Shown one piece after another: positions 34,325-44,330 of a stretch of DNA of 64,000 bases; the first letter of the stretch is position 1; every line of letters begins with the position of its first letter. The position numbers and the translations under genes are program-made. The notes beneath the pieces were generated by a model. That model ran no database searches, was not told the DNA's origin, and saw only the letters and a program-made list of their open reading frames with translations. The DNA comes from JAEUMY01 sp033764435 (GTDB taxonomy: Bacteria; Pseudomonadota; Gammaproteobacteria; Burkholderiales; Usitatibacteraceae): the NCBI GenBank assembly GCA_033764435.1, contig JANRIX010000011.1:1-64000 (forward strand), written 5' to 3'.

Positions 34325-35179
34325 GTGGAGTCTACCTTTTCCCATCCGCCGCTCGCCGATCTCAGCATCGTAACCCTGGCACCCAACCTGCCCGGGCCGG
34401 TCGCCGTGCGCCGTCTGGCCGACTGGGGTGCGACCGTGGTGAAGGTCGAATCGCCCGAAGGCGATTCGCTCCGGGCCTATGCCCGTGACTACTACCGCGA
34501 GCTGCACGAGGGGGTGGATGTGCGCACACTCGACCTTAAGTCGGATGCCGGGCAGGCGGCATTGTCCACTTTGCTGGAGGACGCCGCGCTGCTGGTCACC
34601 GCGCAGCGCCCGGCGGCATTGAAGCGGCTCGGGCTCGACTTTGCGAATATTCGCAGGTTGTGGCCCCACCTCTCCCAGCTCGCCATCGTCGGGCACGCGC
34701 CGCCGGATGAGGATTTTGCGGGCCATGACCTGACCTACATCGCAAACGCCGGTCTGCTACAGCCACCCGCGCTACCGCCGACACTGATGGCGGACCTCCT
34801 GGGTGCAGAGCGCGCAGTGAGCGAGACGCTGTTGCTGCTGCTTCGTGCACGCGAAAGCGGCCGGGGCGAATATTCGCAGGTGGCATTGACGGATGCGGCA
34901 ACCGTCCTGGCAGCGCCCTGGCGACACGGGCTCACCCGGCCCGGTGGCCTGCTGGGCGGCGCGCATCCCGGCTATCGCCTCTATCGCACTGCGGACGGCT
35001 GGCTGGCGCTGGCCGCGCTGGAGCCGCATTTCCTGACCCGCCTGGTGGCATCGCTCGGCATCGCCGAGCCTGACAGCGCGGCACTCGCGAGGGCATTTGC
35101 CGCACAGCCTGATGCCTGGTGGCGCGATTTCGCGCTCCGCTATGACGTGCCGCTGGTGGTGTTGCCGGCGGGCGCATAA
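34325..35179 (+). CDS. Short CaiB/BaiF (family III) CoA-transferase-like protein
   Basis: 284 aa from GTG at 34325. The family III N terminus is clear (VTLAPNLPGPVAVRRLADWG, TVVKVESPEGDSL), with later AIVGHAPPDEDFAGHDLTYI and the conserved ALTDAATVL. The catalytic Asp is expected in that last block. The protein lacks roughly a quarter of the usual ~400 residues, mainly in the linker and C-terminal part, so it may be a shortened or non-catalytic member. Contains two palindrome copies (34643, 34866). Confidence 0.75.
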   Translation: MESTFSHPPLADLSIVTLAPNLPGPVAVRRLADWGATVVKVESPEGDSLRAYARDYYRELHEGVDVRTLDLKSDAGQAALSTLLEDAALLVTAQRPAALKRLGLDFANIRRLWPHLSQLAIVGHAPPDEDFAGHDLTYIANAGLLQPPALPPTLMADLLGAERAVSETLLLLLRARESGRGEYSQVALTDAATVLAAPWRHGLTRPGGLLGGAHPGYRLYRTADGWLALAALEPHFLTRLVASLGIAEPDSAALARAFAAQPDAWWRDFALRYDVPLVVLPAGA

Positions 35180-35218
35180 TCGACAGGCCGATTCTCCAAT
35201 TCCGATCGAGGTCCCACC

Positions 35219-36379
35219 ATGCGTCGCCTGATCAGTCTTGCATTCATTGCTGCCGCGCTGGGCCTCGCGGGTTGCGCGACCGCCCCCGTGGCCGTGCCGA
35301 CGGTTGATGCGAGCCTGCTTCGCGACGCGGACTTTCAACCGCGCGCCGAGACCGCCCGCGACATCTTTGCCCTCACGCCGGAAATGCGGGAGTTCCTGCG
35401 CGGCCCGGTCAAACGGTCGGTCATGTCGTCGGGCAAGGTGGAGGGCCTGATCAACGCGCTCTACGATGGCAATCGACTCATCCTCGAATACGAATCCAGC
35501 AAGACCCGTGACGCCGCCGAAGCCTTTGAGGCCCGCGCCGGCAATTGCCTGTCACTTGCGGTCATGACTGCAGCGTTTGCGCGCGAAATGGGGCTCGCCA
35601 TCCAGTACCGCGAAGTCCTCACTGAACAACTCTGGACGCAGGATCGCGACTTCGTGGTGTACGCCGGCCATGTCAATCTCACCCTGGGTCGCCGCGACAT
35701 GACGGTGAAGGTGATCAATGGTCACAACTCCGAGCTGATTGTCGATTTTCTCCCGCGGCAGCAGTTGCTCGGCCAGCGCGCCCGGGTCGTGACCGAGGAA
35801 CGCATCATCGCGATGTATCACAACAACCGCGCGGCAGAGCTCATCGTGGAGCACGACTGGCGCGGGGCCTACTGGCACGTTCGTGATGCGCTCGCGGCCG
35901 ACCCGACCTATGCGGCGCCCTACAACGCGCTGGGCATCATCTACCAGCGACGCGGCGAGACCGCGCTGGCCGAAGCTGCCTTCCGCGAGACCTTGCGACG
36001 GGAAGCGGACAACACCCGCGCACTGGCCAATCTGGCCGCGCTGCTGACCGAGAGCGGTCGAGCTTCCGAAGCGCAGGTGGTGGCCGCGGAGCTCAAGCGC
36101 GTGCAGCCCGAACCGCCGTTCCATCATTTCCGTCTGGCCAAGGCGGCCCTGGCCCGGGGCGAATATTCGCAGGCCCGGGATGCATTCAGCGAAGCCTTGC
36201 GCCGGAATGGCCAGTACGCGGAGATCCACCTTGGGCTTGCGGCCGCATACCTCGGTCTCGGGGATATTCGCCGCGCCCGCGCCGAAATGAAATCTGCGCT
36301 GGAGAAGAGCGGGACGACCCGCGACCAGCAGCGCTACAGCGCCAAGCGCGATTGGCTCGATCGCCGCACCGTCCAGTAG
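35219..36379 (+). CDS. Lipoprotein with transglutaminase-like and TPR domains
   Basis: 386 aa. Lipobox LGLAGC at residue 19 gives an envelope lipoprotein. The first half has a transglutaminase-like pattern (EARAGNCLSLAVMTAAFARE, with Cys, then VVYAGHVNLTL with His). The second half contains three to four TPRs (YNALGIIYQRRGETALAEA, ARGEYSQARDAFSEALRR, IHLGLAAAYLGLGDIRRA). A palindrome copy encodes the EYSQ in one TPR. Role unknown; likely envelope scaffolding or peptide handling. Confidence 0.8.
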   Translation: MRRLISLAFIAAALGLAGCATAPVAVPTVDASLLRDADFQPRAETARDIFALTPEMREFLRGPVKRSVMSSGKVEGLINALYDGNRLILEYESSKTRDAAEAFEARAGNCLSLAVMTAAFAREMGLAIQYREVLTEQLWTQDRDFVVYAGHVNLTLGRRDMTVKVINGHNSELIVDFLPRQQLLGQRARVVTEERIIAMYHNNRAAELIVEHDWRGAYWHVRDALAADPTYAAPYNALGIIYQRRGETALAEAAFRETLRREADNTRALANLAALLTESGRASEAQVVAAELKRVQPEPPFHHFRLAKAALARGEYSQARDAFSEALRRNGQYAEIHLGLAAAYLGLGDIRRARAEMKSALEKSGTTRDQQRYSAKRDWLDRRTVQ

Positions 36380-36539
36380 CGCGCGCTCTACATCAGTCGT
36401 CACAAACCGTCACACAGCGGCATACATCCGATTCGCTATCATCCACATCGGACATTCGCTGTCCTGCAGTGGCGTCAAATCTGTGCACCCGGCAGCATCG
36501 CTGCATCCCTTCCGAACTGACCCATCCCCTCCTGAAACC

Positions 36540-39500
36540 ATGATCAGATCGCTTCGTCACGCTTCCTCCCTGCTCGCCGCCTTGCTGGCATTGACCGCTT
36601 CCGCCATGCAAGCCGCGCAGGCCATGCCCAACCCGCAGGACACGCGCTTTGTGGCCGAACCAACTGTCTCGGCGCGCCACATTGCGTTCACCTATGCCGG
36701 TGACGTCTGGATTGCTGACCGCAGCGGTGGAAACGTTCGACGGCTCACATCGGATATCGGCGAGGAAAGCGCGCCGGTGTTTTCCCCCGATGGCAACTGG
36801 GTCGCGTTCAATGCGCAATACGAGGGCAACACCGATGTCTACATCGTCTCGGCTGCAGGGGGCGTCCCGCGTCGGCTGACCTTCCATCCCGCCGTCGATG
36901 CCGTGCAGGGTTTCACGCCCGATGGCAAGCGGTTGGTATTCGCATCGCCGCGCAACATGTTCAACAATCGCCACCGCCATCTGTTCACGGTACCGCTTGA
37001 GGGTGGTGTCGAGACGCAGCATGAGATTCCGCATGCCTGGCGTGCGGTCTATTCGCCGGATGGCAAGCGCGTGGCCTACAACCCTGGCGCACCGTCGTTT
37101 GAGCAGTGGAAGCAGTATCGCGGTGGCCGCACGTCCGAGATCTGGCTGTTCACGGATGCCGACAATTCGGTGGAAAAGATTCCCCAGCCCAAGGACCGCT
37201 GCAATGACGTCGATCCGCAGTGGGTCGGCAACACGGTCTACTTTCGCTCGGATCGCGATGGCGAGTTCAACCTCTACGCCTACGACACGGTCAGAAAATC
37301 GGTCAGCAAGCTGACGTCGCATGGAGATTTCCCGGTACTGGCGCTGTCCGCGACAGCGGACGGGCTGGTGTACGAACAGGCCGGCTGGTTGCACAGCCTG
37401 CCGCTCACGGGCGGCACCTCGACACGCATCAAGGTGGGCGTGGTCGCCGACCTCGCTGCGTCCAGGCCACGGTTCGTGAAGGGCGCCAAATACATCCGCA
37501 ATGCCTCCCTGTCGCCGACGGCAGCGCGCGTGGCCCTGGAATTCCGCGGCGAGATCGTCACCCTGCCGGCCGAAAAAGGCGATCCGCGCAATCTGACTGA
37601 AACGGTGGCCGCGCACGAGCGCTCGCCCGCCTGGTCGCCCGACGGCAAGTCGGTCGCGTACTTCACCGATGCGTCCGGCGAATACGAACTCCACATCAAG
37701 AGCCAGGATGGCAAGGGTGCGGTGCGCAAGTTCAAGCTGAACGGCGCGGGCTACTACGATCGTCCCGAGTGGTCGCCTGACAGCAAGAAATTCCTGTTCA
37801 CCGACAACAGCTACAGCCTGTTCATGCTGGACATCGCCTCCGGCGCGGTGAAAAAGATCGCCAGCGAGCCGTTGTACAGCCCGATCAAGACCATCAAGGG
37901 CAGCTGGTCGCCGGATTCGCGCTGGGTCGTTTACACGCTCAACACGCTGACCTATACCAAGGTGCTCACGGTCTACTCGGTCGAGCAGGACAAGTCATTC
38001 GCCATCACCGATGGCCTGGCCGACATTGTCGATCCGGTGTTCGACAAGGGCGGAAAGCAGATCTATTTCTTCGCATCCACCGATGCGGGCCCGACCAACA
38101 ACTGGTTCTCGCTGGAAAACGCGGACAACCGCCCGACGCGCAGCCTCTGGGCGGCCGTGCTGACCAAGGATGCGCCGTCGCCACTCGCCCCCGAGAGCGA
38201 TGAGGAAAAGCCGGCGCCCGAGAAAAGGGAAGCCGCAAAGGAAGATGCAAAGGCAGATGCCAAGGACGCTGCGAAGGACGCGGCCAAGCCGGCGGATGCC
38301 GCCAAGGCCGGCGAAGGCGACAAGAAGCCCGCCGCACCTGCAGCGCCCGCCGCGCCAACCGTTGCGAATATTCGCATCGACTTCGACGGCATCGCGCAGC
38401 GCATCATCAACCTGCCCGTTCCGGCCGCTCCGCTGTCCTCACTGCAGGTGGGTGCACCGGGCCAGGTGTTCTTCCTGCGCGAAGCCGACGGCAAGCGTGC
38501 GCTGCAGCGCTTCGACTTCAAGGACCGCAAGACCGAGACCCTGTTGCCCGAGGTGGATGCCTTCCAGGTGTCGTTCGATGGCAAGAAGGTGCTCTGGCGC
38601 AGCAAGGACACCTGGGCCATCGGCCCGGCCGGCGGCAAGACCATTCCGCCGACGGAAGGCCGGCTGAAGATTGACGCGGTGGAAGTGAAGGTCGACCCGC
38701 GCGCAGAGTGGACGCAGATCTTCCACGAGGCGTGGCGCATCAATCGCGATTACTTCTATGACCCCGCGATGCACGGCGCCAATTGGCCGGCGCTCAGGCA
38801 AAAGTACGCTGCGCTGCTGCCGGAGCTTGGGACCCGGAATGATCTCTTCCGTGTCGTGCGCTGGATGCTGAGCGAGCTGGTCGTGGGCCACAGCTACCAG
38901 CAGCCGGGCGAGAACTTCAACGAGGTGAAGACCGTGCCCGGTGGTCTGCTGGGCGCGGACTACGAGGTGGCCAACGGCCGCTACCGCTTCAAGAAGGTCT
39001 ACGGCGGACTCAACTGGAATCCGGATCTGCGCGCGCCGCTGGCCGAGCCGGGCATTGAGGTGAAGGCGGGCGAATATCTCATCGCCGTGCAGGGCAAGGA
39101 AGTCAAGCCGCCCATGAATCTCTATGCCGCCTTCGAAAACACGTCGGGCAAGACCATCGAGATCACGGTCAGCACCAACGCCGATGGCAGCAAGCCACGC
39201 ACGCTTAAAGTCGTGCCCATCGCCAATGAATTCCAGCTTCGCAACCGCGACTGGGTGGAGGCGAATATTCGCAAGGTGGATGCCGCGACCGGCGGTCGAG
39301 TCGCCTATGTGTACGTGCCCAATACCGCAGGCCTGGGTCATCAGTACTTCAAGCGCTACTTCTACCCGCAGGCACACAAGGACGCGGTCATCGTCGACGA
39401 GCGCTTCAACGGCGGCGGCAGCGTGGCCGATTACGTCATCACCCATCTGCAGCGTCAGGAAATCGCCTGGTGGGCCATGCGCTATGGCGCGGACATGAAG

Positions 39501-39905
39501 ACGCCGTCCGCGTCCATCCAGGGTCCGAAAGCCATGCTGATCGACGAGACTGCGGGATCGGGCGGCGACCTGCTGCCGTGGATGTTCCGCAAGAACAACC
39601 TGGGTCCGCTTATCGGCAAGCGCACCTGGGGCGGTCTGGTCGGCATCCTTGGCTATCCGGTGCTCATGGACGGCGGCACGATCACCGCGCCCAACCTTGC
39701 CTTCTGGACGCGCGACGAAGGCTTCCGCGTGGAGAACGAAGGCGTGGCACCGGACATCGAGATCGAGCAGACACCGGCAGACGTCATTGCCGGGCGTGAT
39801 CCGCAGCTAGAAAAGGCCATCGAGGTGATCCTGGCCGAGCTGAAGAAGAACCCGCCGCAGAAACCGGTGCGGCCGCCGTTTCCGGTGAAGGTGCAGAAGC
39901 AGTAA
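36540..39905 (+). CDS. Tricorn-like S41 family protease with N-terminal beta-propeller
   Basis: 1121 aa from the ATG at 36540 with a signal peptide (LLAALLALTASAMQAAQA). The N-terminal half is built of WD40-like PD40 repeats (FSPDGNWVAFNAQYEGNTDV, WSPDGKSVAYFTDASGEYEL and others). A Lys/Ala/Glu-rich linker (about 38200-38330) is followed by a PDZ region (YLIAVQGKEVKPP) and the S41 core: VIVDERFNGGG and the Ser in LIDETAGSGGDLLPW. This is the tricorn-protease layout, here exported. Two palindrome copies lie in it. Confidence 0.88.
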   Translation: MIRSLRHASSLLAALLALTASAMQAAQAMPNPQDTRFVAEPTVSARHIAFTYAGDVWIADRSGGNVRRLTSDIGEESAPVFSPDGNWVAFNAQYEGNTDVYIVSAAGGVPRRLTFHPAVDAVQGFTPDGKRLVFASPRNMFNNRHRHLFTVPLEGGVETQHEIPHAWRAVYSPDGKRVAYNPGAPSFEQWKQYRGGRTSEIWLFTDADNSVEKIPQPKDRCNDVDPQWVGNTVYFRSDRDGEFNLYAYDTVRKSVSKLTSHGDFPVLALSATADGLVYEQAGWLHSLPLTGGTSTRIKVGVVADLAASRPRFVKGAKYIRNASLSPTAARVALEFRGEIVTLPAEKGDPRNLTETVAAHERSPAWSPDGKSVAYFTDASGEYELHIKSQDGKGAVRKFKLNGAGYYDRPEWSPDSKKFLFTDNSYSLFMLDIASGAVKKIASEPLYSPIKTIKGSWSPDSRWVVYTLNTLTYTKVLTVYSVEQDKSFAITDGLADIVDPVFDKGGKQIYFFASTDAGPTNNWFSLENADNRPTRSLWAAVLTKDAPSPLAPESDEEKPAPEKREAAKEDAKADAKDAAKDAAKPADAAKAGEGDKKPAAPAAPAAPTVANIRIDFDGIAQRIINLPVPAAPLSSLQVGAPGQVFFLREADGKRALQRFDFKDRKTETLLPEVDAFQVSFDGKKVLWRSKDTWAIGPAGGKTIPPTEGRLKIDAVEVKVDPRAEWTQIFHEAWRINRDYFYDPAMHGANWPALRQKYAALLPELGTRNDLFRVVRWMLSELVVGHSYQQPGENFNEVKTVPGGLLGADYEVANGRYRFKKVYGGLNWNPDLRAPLAEPGIEVKAGEYLIAVQGKEVKPPMNLYAAFENTSGKTIEITVSTNADGSKPRTLKVVPIANEFQLRNRDWVEANIRKVDAATGGRVAYVYVPNTAGLGHQYFKRYFYPQAHKDAVIVDERFNGGGSVADYVITHLQRQEIAWWAMRYGADMKTPSASIQGPKAMLIDETAGSGGDLLPWMFRKNNLGPLIGKRTWGGLVGILGYPVLMDGGTITAPNLAFWTRDEGFRVENEGVAPDIEIEQTPADVIAGRDPQLEKAIEVILAELKKNPPQKPVRPPFPVKVQKQ

Positions 39906-39975
39906 CGTCTATTGGCTGCCGCCGTCGCGTCCTTGCGACGGCGGCAGCATCCTGCAGTTCAAATCAGGTTGGCGA

Positions 39976-40401
39976 TCAGGGCCGCCCGGCCTGAGGCGTG
40001 GATTTGTCCAGGCGCGCCACTTCCTCACCCTTCGCGTTCAACAGCACCAATTGCCCGCCGTCGATCCGCGCTGATTGCGTATCCTGCAAGGCGCGGTAGA
40101 AGGCATCCTCTACCGCCTGCGACGGGCCGATGCAGAGCTTCTTGGTCGTGCCGAGCGGACCCAGCTTCATCACACTGCCGCCCAGCTCCGCCTTGCCGGT
40201 GAAGGTATTGCAGCCGCCGGTGCCGTTCACCGAGACTGCGCTGACAAACTGGAGCCGCGGGGCGTTGGTGCCCACGCCCTGGGTCCAGGCGCTGCCGACC
40301 AGGCTGGCAGTGTCGAGTGTCGGGCTCGCGGGTGTGCCGGACGCACAGGCGGCGAGCGGAATCAGGGTCAGGGCGAGGATGCAGGCGATGCGGGAATTCA
40401 T
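39976..40401 (-). CDS. META-domain (HslJ-like) lipoprotein
   Basis: About 141 aa from the ATG at 40401, with GGAGACC just upstream; a longer frame to 40467 has no site. Lipobox ALIPLAAC-type (LTLIPLAAC). The META core is GTGGCNTFTGKAELGGSVMK, LGPLGTTKKLCIG, with Cys pair as in HslJ. Such lipoproteins are tied to envelope stress and antibiotic tolerance in other genera. Convergent with the S41 gene. Confidence 0.8.
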   Translation of the reverse strand: MNSRIACILALTLIPLAACASGTPASPTLDTASLVGSAWTQGVGTNAPRLQFVSAVSVNGTGGCNTFTGKAELGGSVMKLGPLGTTKKLCIGPSQAVEDAFYRALQDTQSARIDGGQLVLLNAKGEEVARLDKSTPQAGRP

Positions 40402-40486
40402 GAGGTCTCCTTGGCCGTGGGCGCAGATCAGGTGATCCAGCGCGCCACTATAATCGCGCCTTCCCAATCATTCAGGTGCGGCGCAC

Positions 40487-41254
40487 ATGCAAATTCAGAA
40501 TCAGGTGTTTCTCGTTGCCGGCGGTGGTTCCGGGCTGGGTGCAGCCACGGCCCGCATGTTCGTCGCCCATGGCGGCAAGGTCATCATTGCCGACATCAAC
40601 AAGGACCAGGGTGAAAAGTTGGCAGGCGAGCTCGGCAGCAACGTTCGCTTTGTAGAGTGCAATGTCACCGATGAAGTTCAAGTCCAGGCGGCGGTCGATG
40701 CCTGCGTGAAGGTGTTTGGTGGCATCCATGGCGCGGTGAATTGCGCCGGCGTGGCGACCGGTGAGCGCGTGGTCGGCAAGACCGGTCCGGCCAACATCGC
40801 CAACTTCCGCCGGGTCGTGGAGATCAACCTCATCGGGACGTTCAACGTCATCCGCCTCGCGGCGCACGCCATGTCGACCGCGCCCGCCCTGCCGTCCGGC
40901 GAACGCGGTGTCATCGTCAACACAGCTTCGGTCGCCGCTTTCGAAGGCCAGATCGGCCAGGCGGCCTATTCCGCGTCTAAGGCTGGCGTAAACGGCATGA
41001 CGCTGCCGATCGCCCGGGAACTGGCCAAGTTCGGCATCCGGGTCATGACCATTGCCCCCGGCATCTTTGACACCCCCATGCTGCAAGGCATGAGCGAGGA
41101 GATCCGCACCTCGCTGGGTCAGCAGGTGCCCTTCCCGCCTCGTCTCGGCAAACCGGAGGAATATGCGGCGCTGGTGAAGCACATCGTGGAGAACGAAGTG
41201 CTCAATGGCGAGGTGATCCGGCTGGACGGGGCGATCCGCATGGGTGCGAAGTAG
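40487..41254 (+). CDS. SDR dehydrogenase, HSD17B10 / 3-hydroxy-2-methylbutyryl-CoA dehydrogenase type
   Basis: 255 aa. NAD-binding VAGGGSGLGAATARMF, then NCAGVATGERVV, active-site Ser in IVNTASVAAFEGQIGQAAYSASKAG, and GIFDTPMLQGMSEEIRTSLG. The insertion GKTGPANIANFRRVVEIN and the end GEVIRLDGAIRMGAK mark the HSD10/2-methyl-3-hydroxybutyryl-CoA dehydrogenase group, which acts in isoleucine degradation. Fits the branched-chain cluster that follows. Confidence 0.85.
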   Translation: MQIQNQVFLVAGGGSGLGAATARMFVAHGGKVIIADINKDQGEKLAGELGSNVRFVECNVTDEVQVQAAVDACVKVFGGIHGAVNCAGVATGERVVGKTGPANIANFRRVVEINLIGTFNVIRLAAHAMSTAPALPSGERGVIVNTASVAAFEGQIGQAAYSASKAGVNGMTLPIARELAKFGIRVMTIAPGIFDTPMLQGMSEEIRTSLGQQVPFPPRLGKPEEYAALVKHIVENEVLNGEVIRLDGAIRMGAK

Positions 41255-41258
41255 ACAG

Positions 41259-41483
41259 ATGACCAAAATCACTGAATCGTTCAGGTTCAACGATTTTCTT
41301 GACGCCGCATGCGTGCAGCTTGGGTTTTGTTTAGGGCCGGATGCCAGAAGAAGCGTAATGAGTTGCAGCTTTGCTGACACTCAGGGCTTGGCGCTCGCAG
41401 TCTTCGCAGCGGAAAAGCTTAGACCAGAGTCGGACAAGAATTTGCTGCGCCAACTCGAGGAGCTTGCACGGAAGTTTGCCTAG
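41259..41483 (+). CDS. Small protein, unknown
   Basis: 74 aa from the ATG at 41259, five bases after the SDR stop. Helical, with FRFNDFLDAACVQLGFCLG and a charged tail (LRPESDKNLLRQLEELARKF). No family recognised; lower GC than the neighbours. Could be real or a chance frame. Confidence 0.3.
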   Translation: MTKITESFRFNDFLDAACVQLGFCLGPDARRSVMSCSFADTQGLALAVFAAEKLRPESDKNLLRQLEELARKFA

Positions 41484-41641
41484 AGACATTAGGACTGTCG
41501 CGGCGAAGCCAGCTGCTGCAAACACTGACGAACCAGAGGATAATTCGGTCATTCATGCTCACCCCGGGCGCCAAGTACGCCTTGGGCAACCCGCCACCAG
41601 TGGGTTGAAGTCCGCTACCACCCAGATTCGCGAGGAGCTCC

Positions 41642-42808
41642 ATGATTTTCGACACCCACATCTCGGACGACACCGACGCGCTGCGCGACACCGTCCGCCG
41701 ACTCTGCGACGATGAACTGGCGCCGCGCGCCGCGCAGATCGACCATGACAACGCCTTCCCCATGGACATGTGGCGGAAACTCGGCGACCTGGGATTGCTG
41801 GGCATCACGGTGCCGGAGGAGTTTGGCGGCACCGGCATGGGCTACCTCGCCCACATCATCGCGATGGAGGAAGTCTCGCGGGGTTCTGCCTCGGTGGGCT
41901 TGGCTTACGGCGCGCATTCCAACCTGTGCGTGAACAACCTGTATCTCAACGGCAACGACGCCCAGCGCAGGAAGTACCTGCCCAAGCTCTGCACCGGCGA
42001 GTTCGTGGGCGCATTGGCGATGAGCGAGCCGGGTGCCGGCTCTGACGTGGTGGGCTCCATGGCCTGCCGTGCCGAGAAGAAAGGCGACCGCTGGGTCGCC
42101 AACGGCAACAAGATGTGGATCACCAACGGCCCGCACGCGGACGTGCTGATCGTCTACATGCGCACGGCGCCGAAGGAAATGGGCTCGAAGGCCATGACCG
42201 CCTTCATCATCGAAAAGGGTTTCAAGGGGTTCCGCACCGCGCAGAAGCTGGACAAATTCGGCATGCGCGGCTCCGACACCTGCGAACTGGTGTTCGAGGA
42301 CTGCGAAATCCCCGAAGAGAACGTGCTGGGCGAGGTCAACCTGGGCTCCCGCGTGCTGATGACGGGTCTGGACACGGAGCGCACCGTGCTCTCCGGTGGT
42401 CCGATCGGCATCATGCAGGCGGCCATGGATTACGTGCTGCCCTACGTGCACGAGCGCAAGCAGTTCGGCCAGCCCATCGGCACCTTTGAACTCATGCAGG
42501 GCAAGATCGCCGACATGTATGTCGCGCTGCAATCCTCGCGTGCCTTCAGCTATCGCGTGGCCCAGATGCTGGACATGGGCCGCGGCCGTGCCGCGCGCAA
42601 GGATGCCTCCGCCTGCATCCTGTACGCCTCCGAATCCGCCGTGAAGGTGGCGCTGGAAGCCATCCAGTGCCTGGGCGGCAACGGCTACATCAACGAATAC
42701 CCGACCGGCCGCCTGCTGCGCGATGCCAAGCTGTATGACATCGGCGCGGGGACCAACGAGATTCGGCGCATGCTGATCGGACGCGAGTTGTTTGAGGAAT
42801 CCGCCTGA
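41642..42808 (+). CDS. ivd: Isovaleryl-CoA dehydrogenase
   Basis: 388 aa with GGAG directly before the ATG. Acyl-CoA dehydrogenase motifs: AMSEPGAGSDVVGSMACRAE (FAD/substrate signature) and GAGTNEIRRMLIGRELF (C-terminal signature). The block GLDTERTVLSGGPIGIMQAA, with its Glu, is typical of isovaleryl-CoA dehydrogenases. It oxidises isovaleryl-CoA to 3-methylcrotonyl-CoA, the substrate of the carboxylase encoded by mccB/mccA downstream. Confidence 0.88.
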   Translation: MIFDTHISDDTDALRDTVRRLCDDELAPRAAQIDHDNAFPMDMWRKLGDLGLLGITVPEEFGGTGMGYLAHIIAMEEVSRGSASVGLAYGAHSNLCVNNLYLNGNDAQRRKYLPKLCTGEFVGALAMSEPGAGSDVVGSMACRAEKKGDRWVANGNKMWITNGPHADVLIVYMRTAPKEMGSKAMTAFIIEKGFKGFRTAQKLDKFGMRGSDTCELVFEDCEIPEENVLGEVNLGSRVLMTGLDTERTVLSGGPIGIMQAAMDYVLPYVHERKQFGQPIGTFELMQGKIADMYVALQSSRAFSYRVAQMLDMGRGRAARKDASACILYASESAVKVALEAIQCLGGNGYINEYPTGRLLRDAKLYDIGAGTNEIRRMLIGRELFEESA

Positions 42809-42906
42809 CACCATCCGTTCGTGCTGAGGTATCGAAGCACGAACGCTGACTTCATTCACCGCCCTTCGATACCTCAGGGCGAACGGTAATCACACAGGAG
42901 AACACC

Positions 42907-44085
42907 ATGTCTGACGCAGTCGTCATCGTCGCAGCCAAACGCACTCCCATCGGTGCCATGAACGGCCAGCTGGTCGGCCTGTCCTCGCCGCAGCTCGCCT
43001 CCATCGCCATCAAGGCGGCGGTCGCGGAATCCGGCCTGAAGGCGGAAGACATCAATGAAGCCATCATCGGCTGCGTGCTGCCGGCGGCGCTGGGCCAGGC
43101 GCCGGCGCGTCAGGCTGTGCTGGGCGCGGACCTGCTCAAGTCCACGACCTGCACGACCATCAACAAGGTGTGCGGCTCAGGCATGAAGGCCGTGATGATG
43201 GCCGCTGACCAGATCATGGCCGGCTCCAGCGGCCCGGCCATTGCGGGCGGCATGGAGTCGATGTCCAACGCGCCGCACATGCTACCGAAAGCGCGCCAGG
43301 GCTATCGCTACGGCCACGTGAAGGTGCTGGACCACATGGCCTTCGACGGACTGGAAAACGCCTATGACGGCAAGTCCATGGGCATTTTCGCCGACGCAAC
43401 CGCCGCCAAGTACGGCTTCACCCGCGAGGATCAGGACAAGTACGCGGCCGAATCCGTTAAGCGCGCGCAGGGCGCAGTCGCGAGCGGCGCCTTCAAGGCC
43501 GAAATCGCCGGCGTGACCGTCAAGGGCAAGGCCGGTGATGTCGTCCTGGACACCGACGAGCCGCCGGGACTGTGCAAGCCGGACAAGATTCCCGCACTGA
43601 AGCCCGCGTTCAACAAGGACGGCACGGTCACCGCTGCATCCTCGTCCTCCATTTCCGACGGCGCCGCCATCCTGGTGCTGATGAAGGAAAGCGAAGCCAA
43701 CGCCAAGGGCATCAAGCCGATCGCCCGCATCGCTGGCCACGCATCCAACGCGCACGAGCCCGAGTGGTTCACCACCGCTCCCGTCGGTGCCATCGACAAG
43801 CTGCACAAGAAGCTGGGCTGGGGTCCGGACAATGTGGACTTGTATGAGATCAACGAAGCGTTCGCCGTTGTCACCATGGCGGCAATGAAGGATCTCAACC
43901 TGCCGCACGAAAAGGTCAACGTGAACGGCGGCGCCTGCGCGCTGGGCCACCCCATCGGTGCATCGGGTGCGCGCCTCATCGTCACGCTGCTGCATGCGCT
44001 GAAGGCACGCGGCGGCAAGCGCGGCATTGCGTCGCTTTGCATCGGCGGTGGTGAAGCCACGGCACTCGCAGTCGAGATGCTGTGA
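42907..44085 (+). CDS. Acetyl-CoA acetyltransferase (thiolase)
   Basis: 392 aa. Nucleophile Cys in NKVCGSGMKAVMMA, CoA-site His in NEAFAVVTMAA, and GGACALGHPIGASGARLIV with the GHP motif, then CIGGGEATALAVE with the second active-site Cys. Length fits biosynthetic-type thiolases. In this cluster it would split acetoacetyl-CoA or 2-methylacetoacetyl-CoA formed in leucine/isoleucine degradation. Confidence 0.9.
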   Translation: MSDAVVIVAAKRTPIGAMNGQLVGLSSPQLASIAIKAAVAESGLKAEDINEAIIGCVLPAALGQAPARQAVLGADLLKSTTCTTINKVCGSGMKAVMMAADQIMAGSSGPAIAGGMESMSNAPHMLPKARQGYRYGHVKVLDHMAFDGLENAYDGKSMGIFADATAAKYGFTREDQDKYAAESVKRAQGAVASGAFKAEIAGVTVKGKAGDVVLDTDEPPGLCKPDKIPALKPAFNKDGTVTAASSSSISDGAAILVLMKESEANAKGIKPIARIAGHASNAHEPEWFTTAPVGAIDKLHKKLGWGPDNVDLYEINEAFAVVTMAAMKDLNLPHEKVNVNGGACALGHPIGASGARLIVTLLHALKARGGKRGIASLCIGGGEATALAVEML

Positions 44086-44330
44086 AGCCTGAGCTCCTCG
44101 CGTTCGCCCTGATTACCGCTTTTGGCCTGATGGGCTGCGGCAAGAAGGAGCCACCGGCCAAGACCGCCGAGCAAGTGAAGGCGGAGAAGGACACCGCCAC
44201 CAAAGCCAGCCGCGAGAATCCTGTGTACGGCAACCAGCTCCAGGCCCACGACAAGGCCAAGGAGCTGGCGGACCAGGCCAACAAGCAGGCTGAAGAGACC
44301 AAGAAGAAAATCGACGAACAGACCCGGTAA
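44082..44330 (+). CDS. Small lipoprotein
   Basis: 82 aa from GTG overlapping the thiolase stop (GTGA). Lipobox FGLMGC, then a Lys/Glu/Ala-rich helical part (AEQVKAEKDTATKASREN, KELADQANKQAEETKKKIDE) like Lpp-type or coiled-coil lipoproteins. Probably co-transcribed with the thiolase; role unknown. Confidence 0.65.
   Translation: MKPELLAFALITAFGLMGCGKKEPPAKTAEQVKAEKDTATKASRENPVYGNQLQAHDKAKELADQANKQAEETKKKIDEQTR

Noticed and set aside
36255..36272. GATATTCGCC as a further palindrome copy
   Set aside because: Two or more mismatches and no dyad symmetry.
41615..42859. 414-aa minus-strand frame opposite isovaleryl-CoA dehydrogenase (also similar at 31488-32567, 36393-37694, 38439-39446, 45026-46249)
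   Set aside because: All lie antisense to well-conserved genes and have His/Ala-rich composition without motifs.
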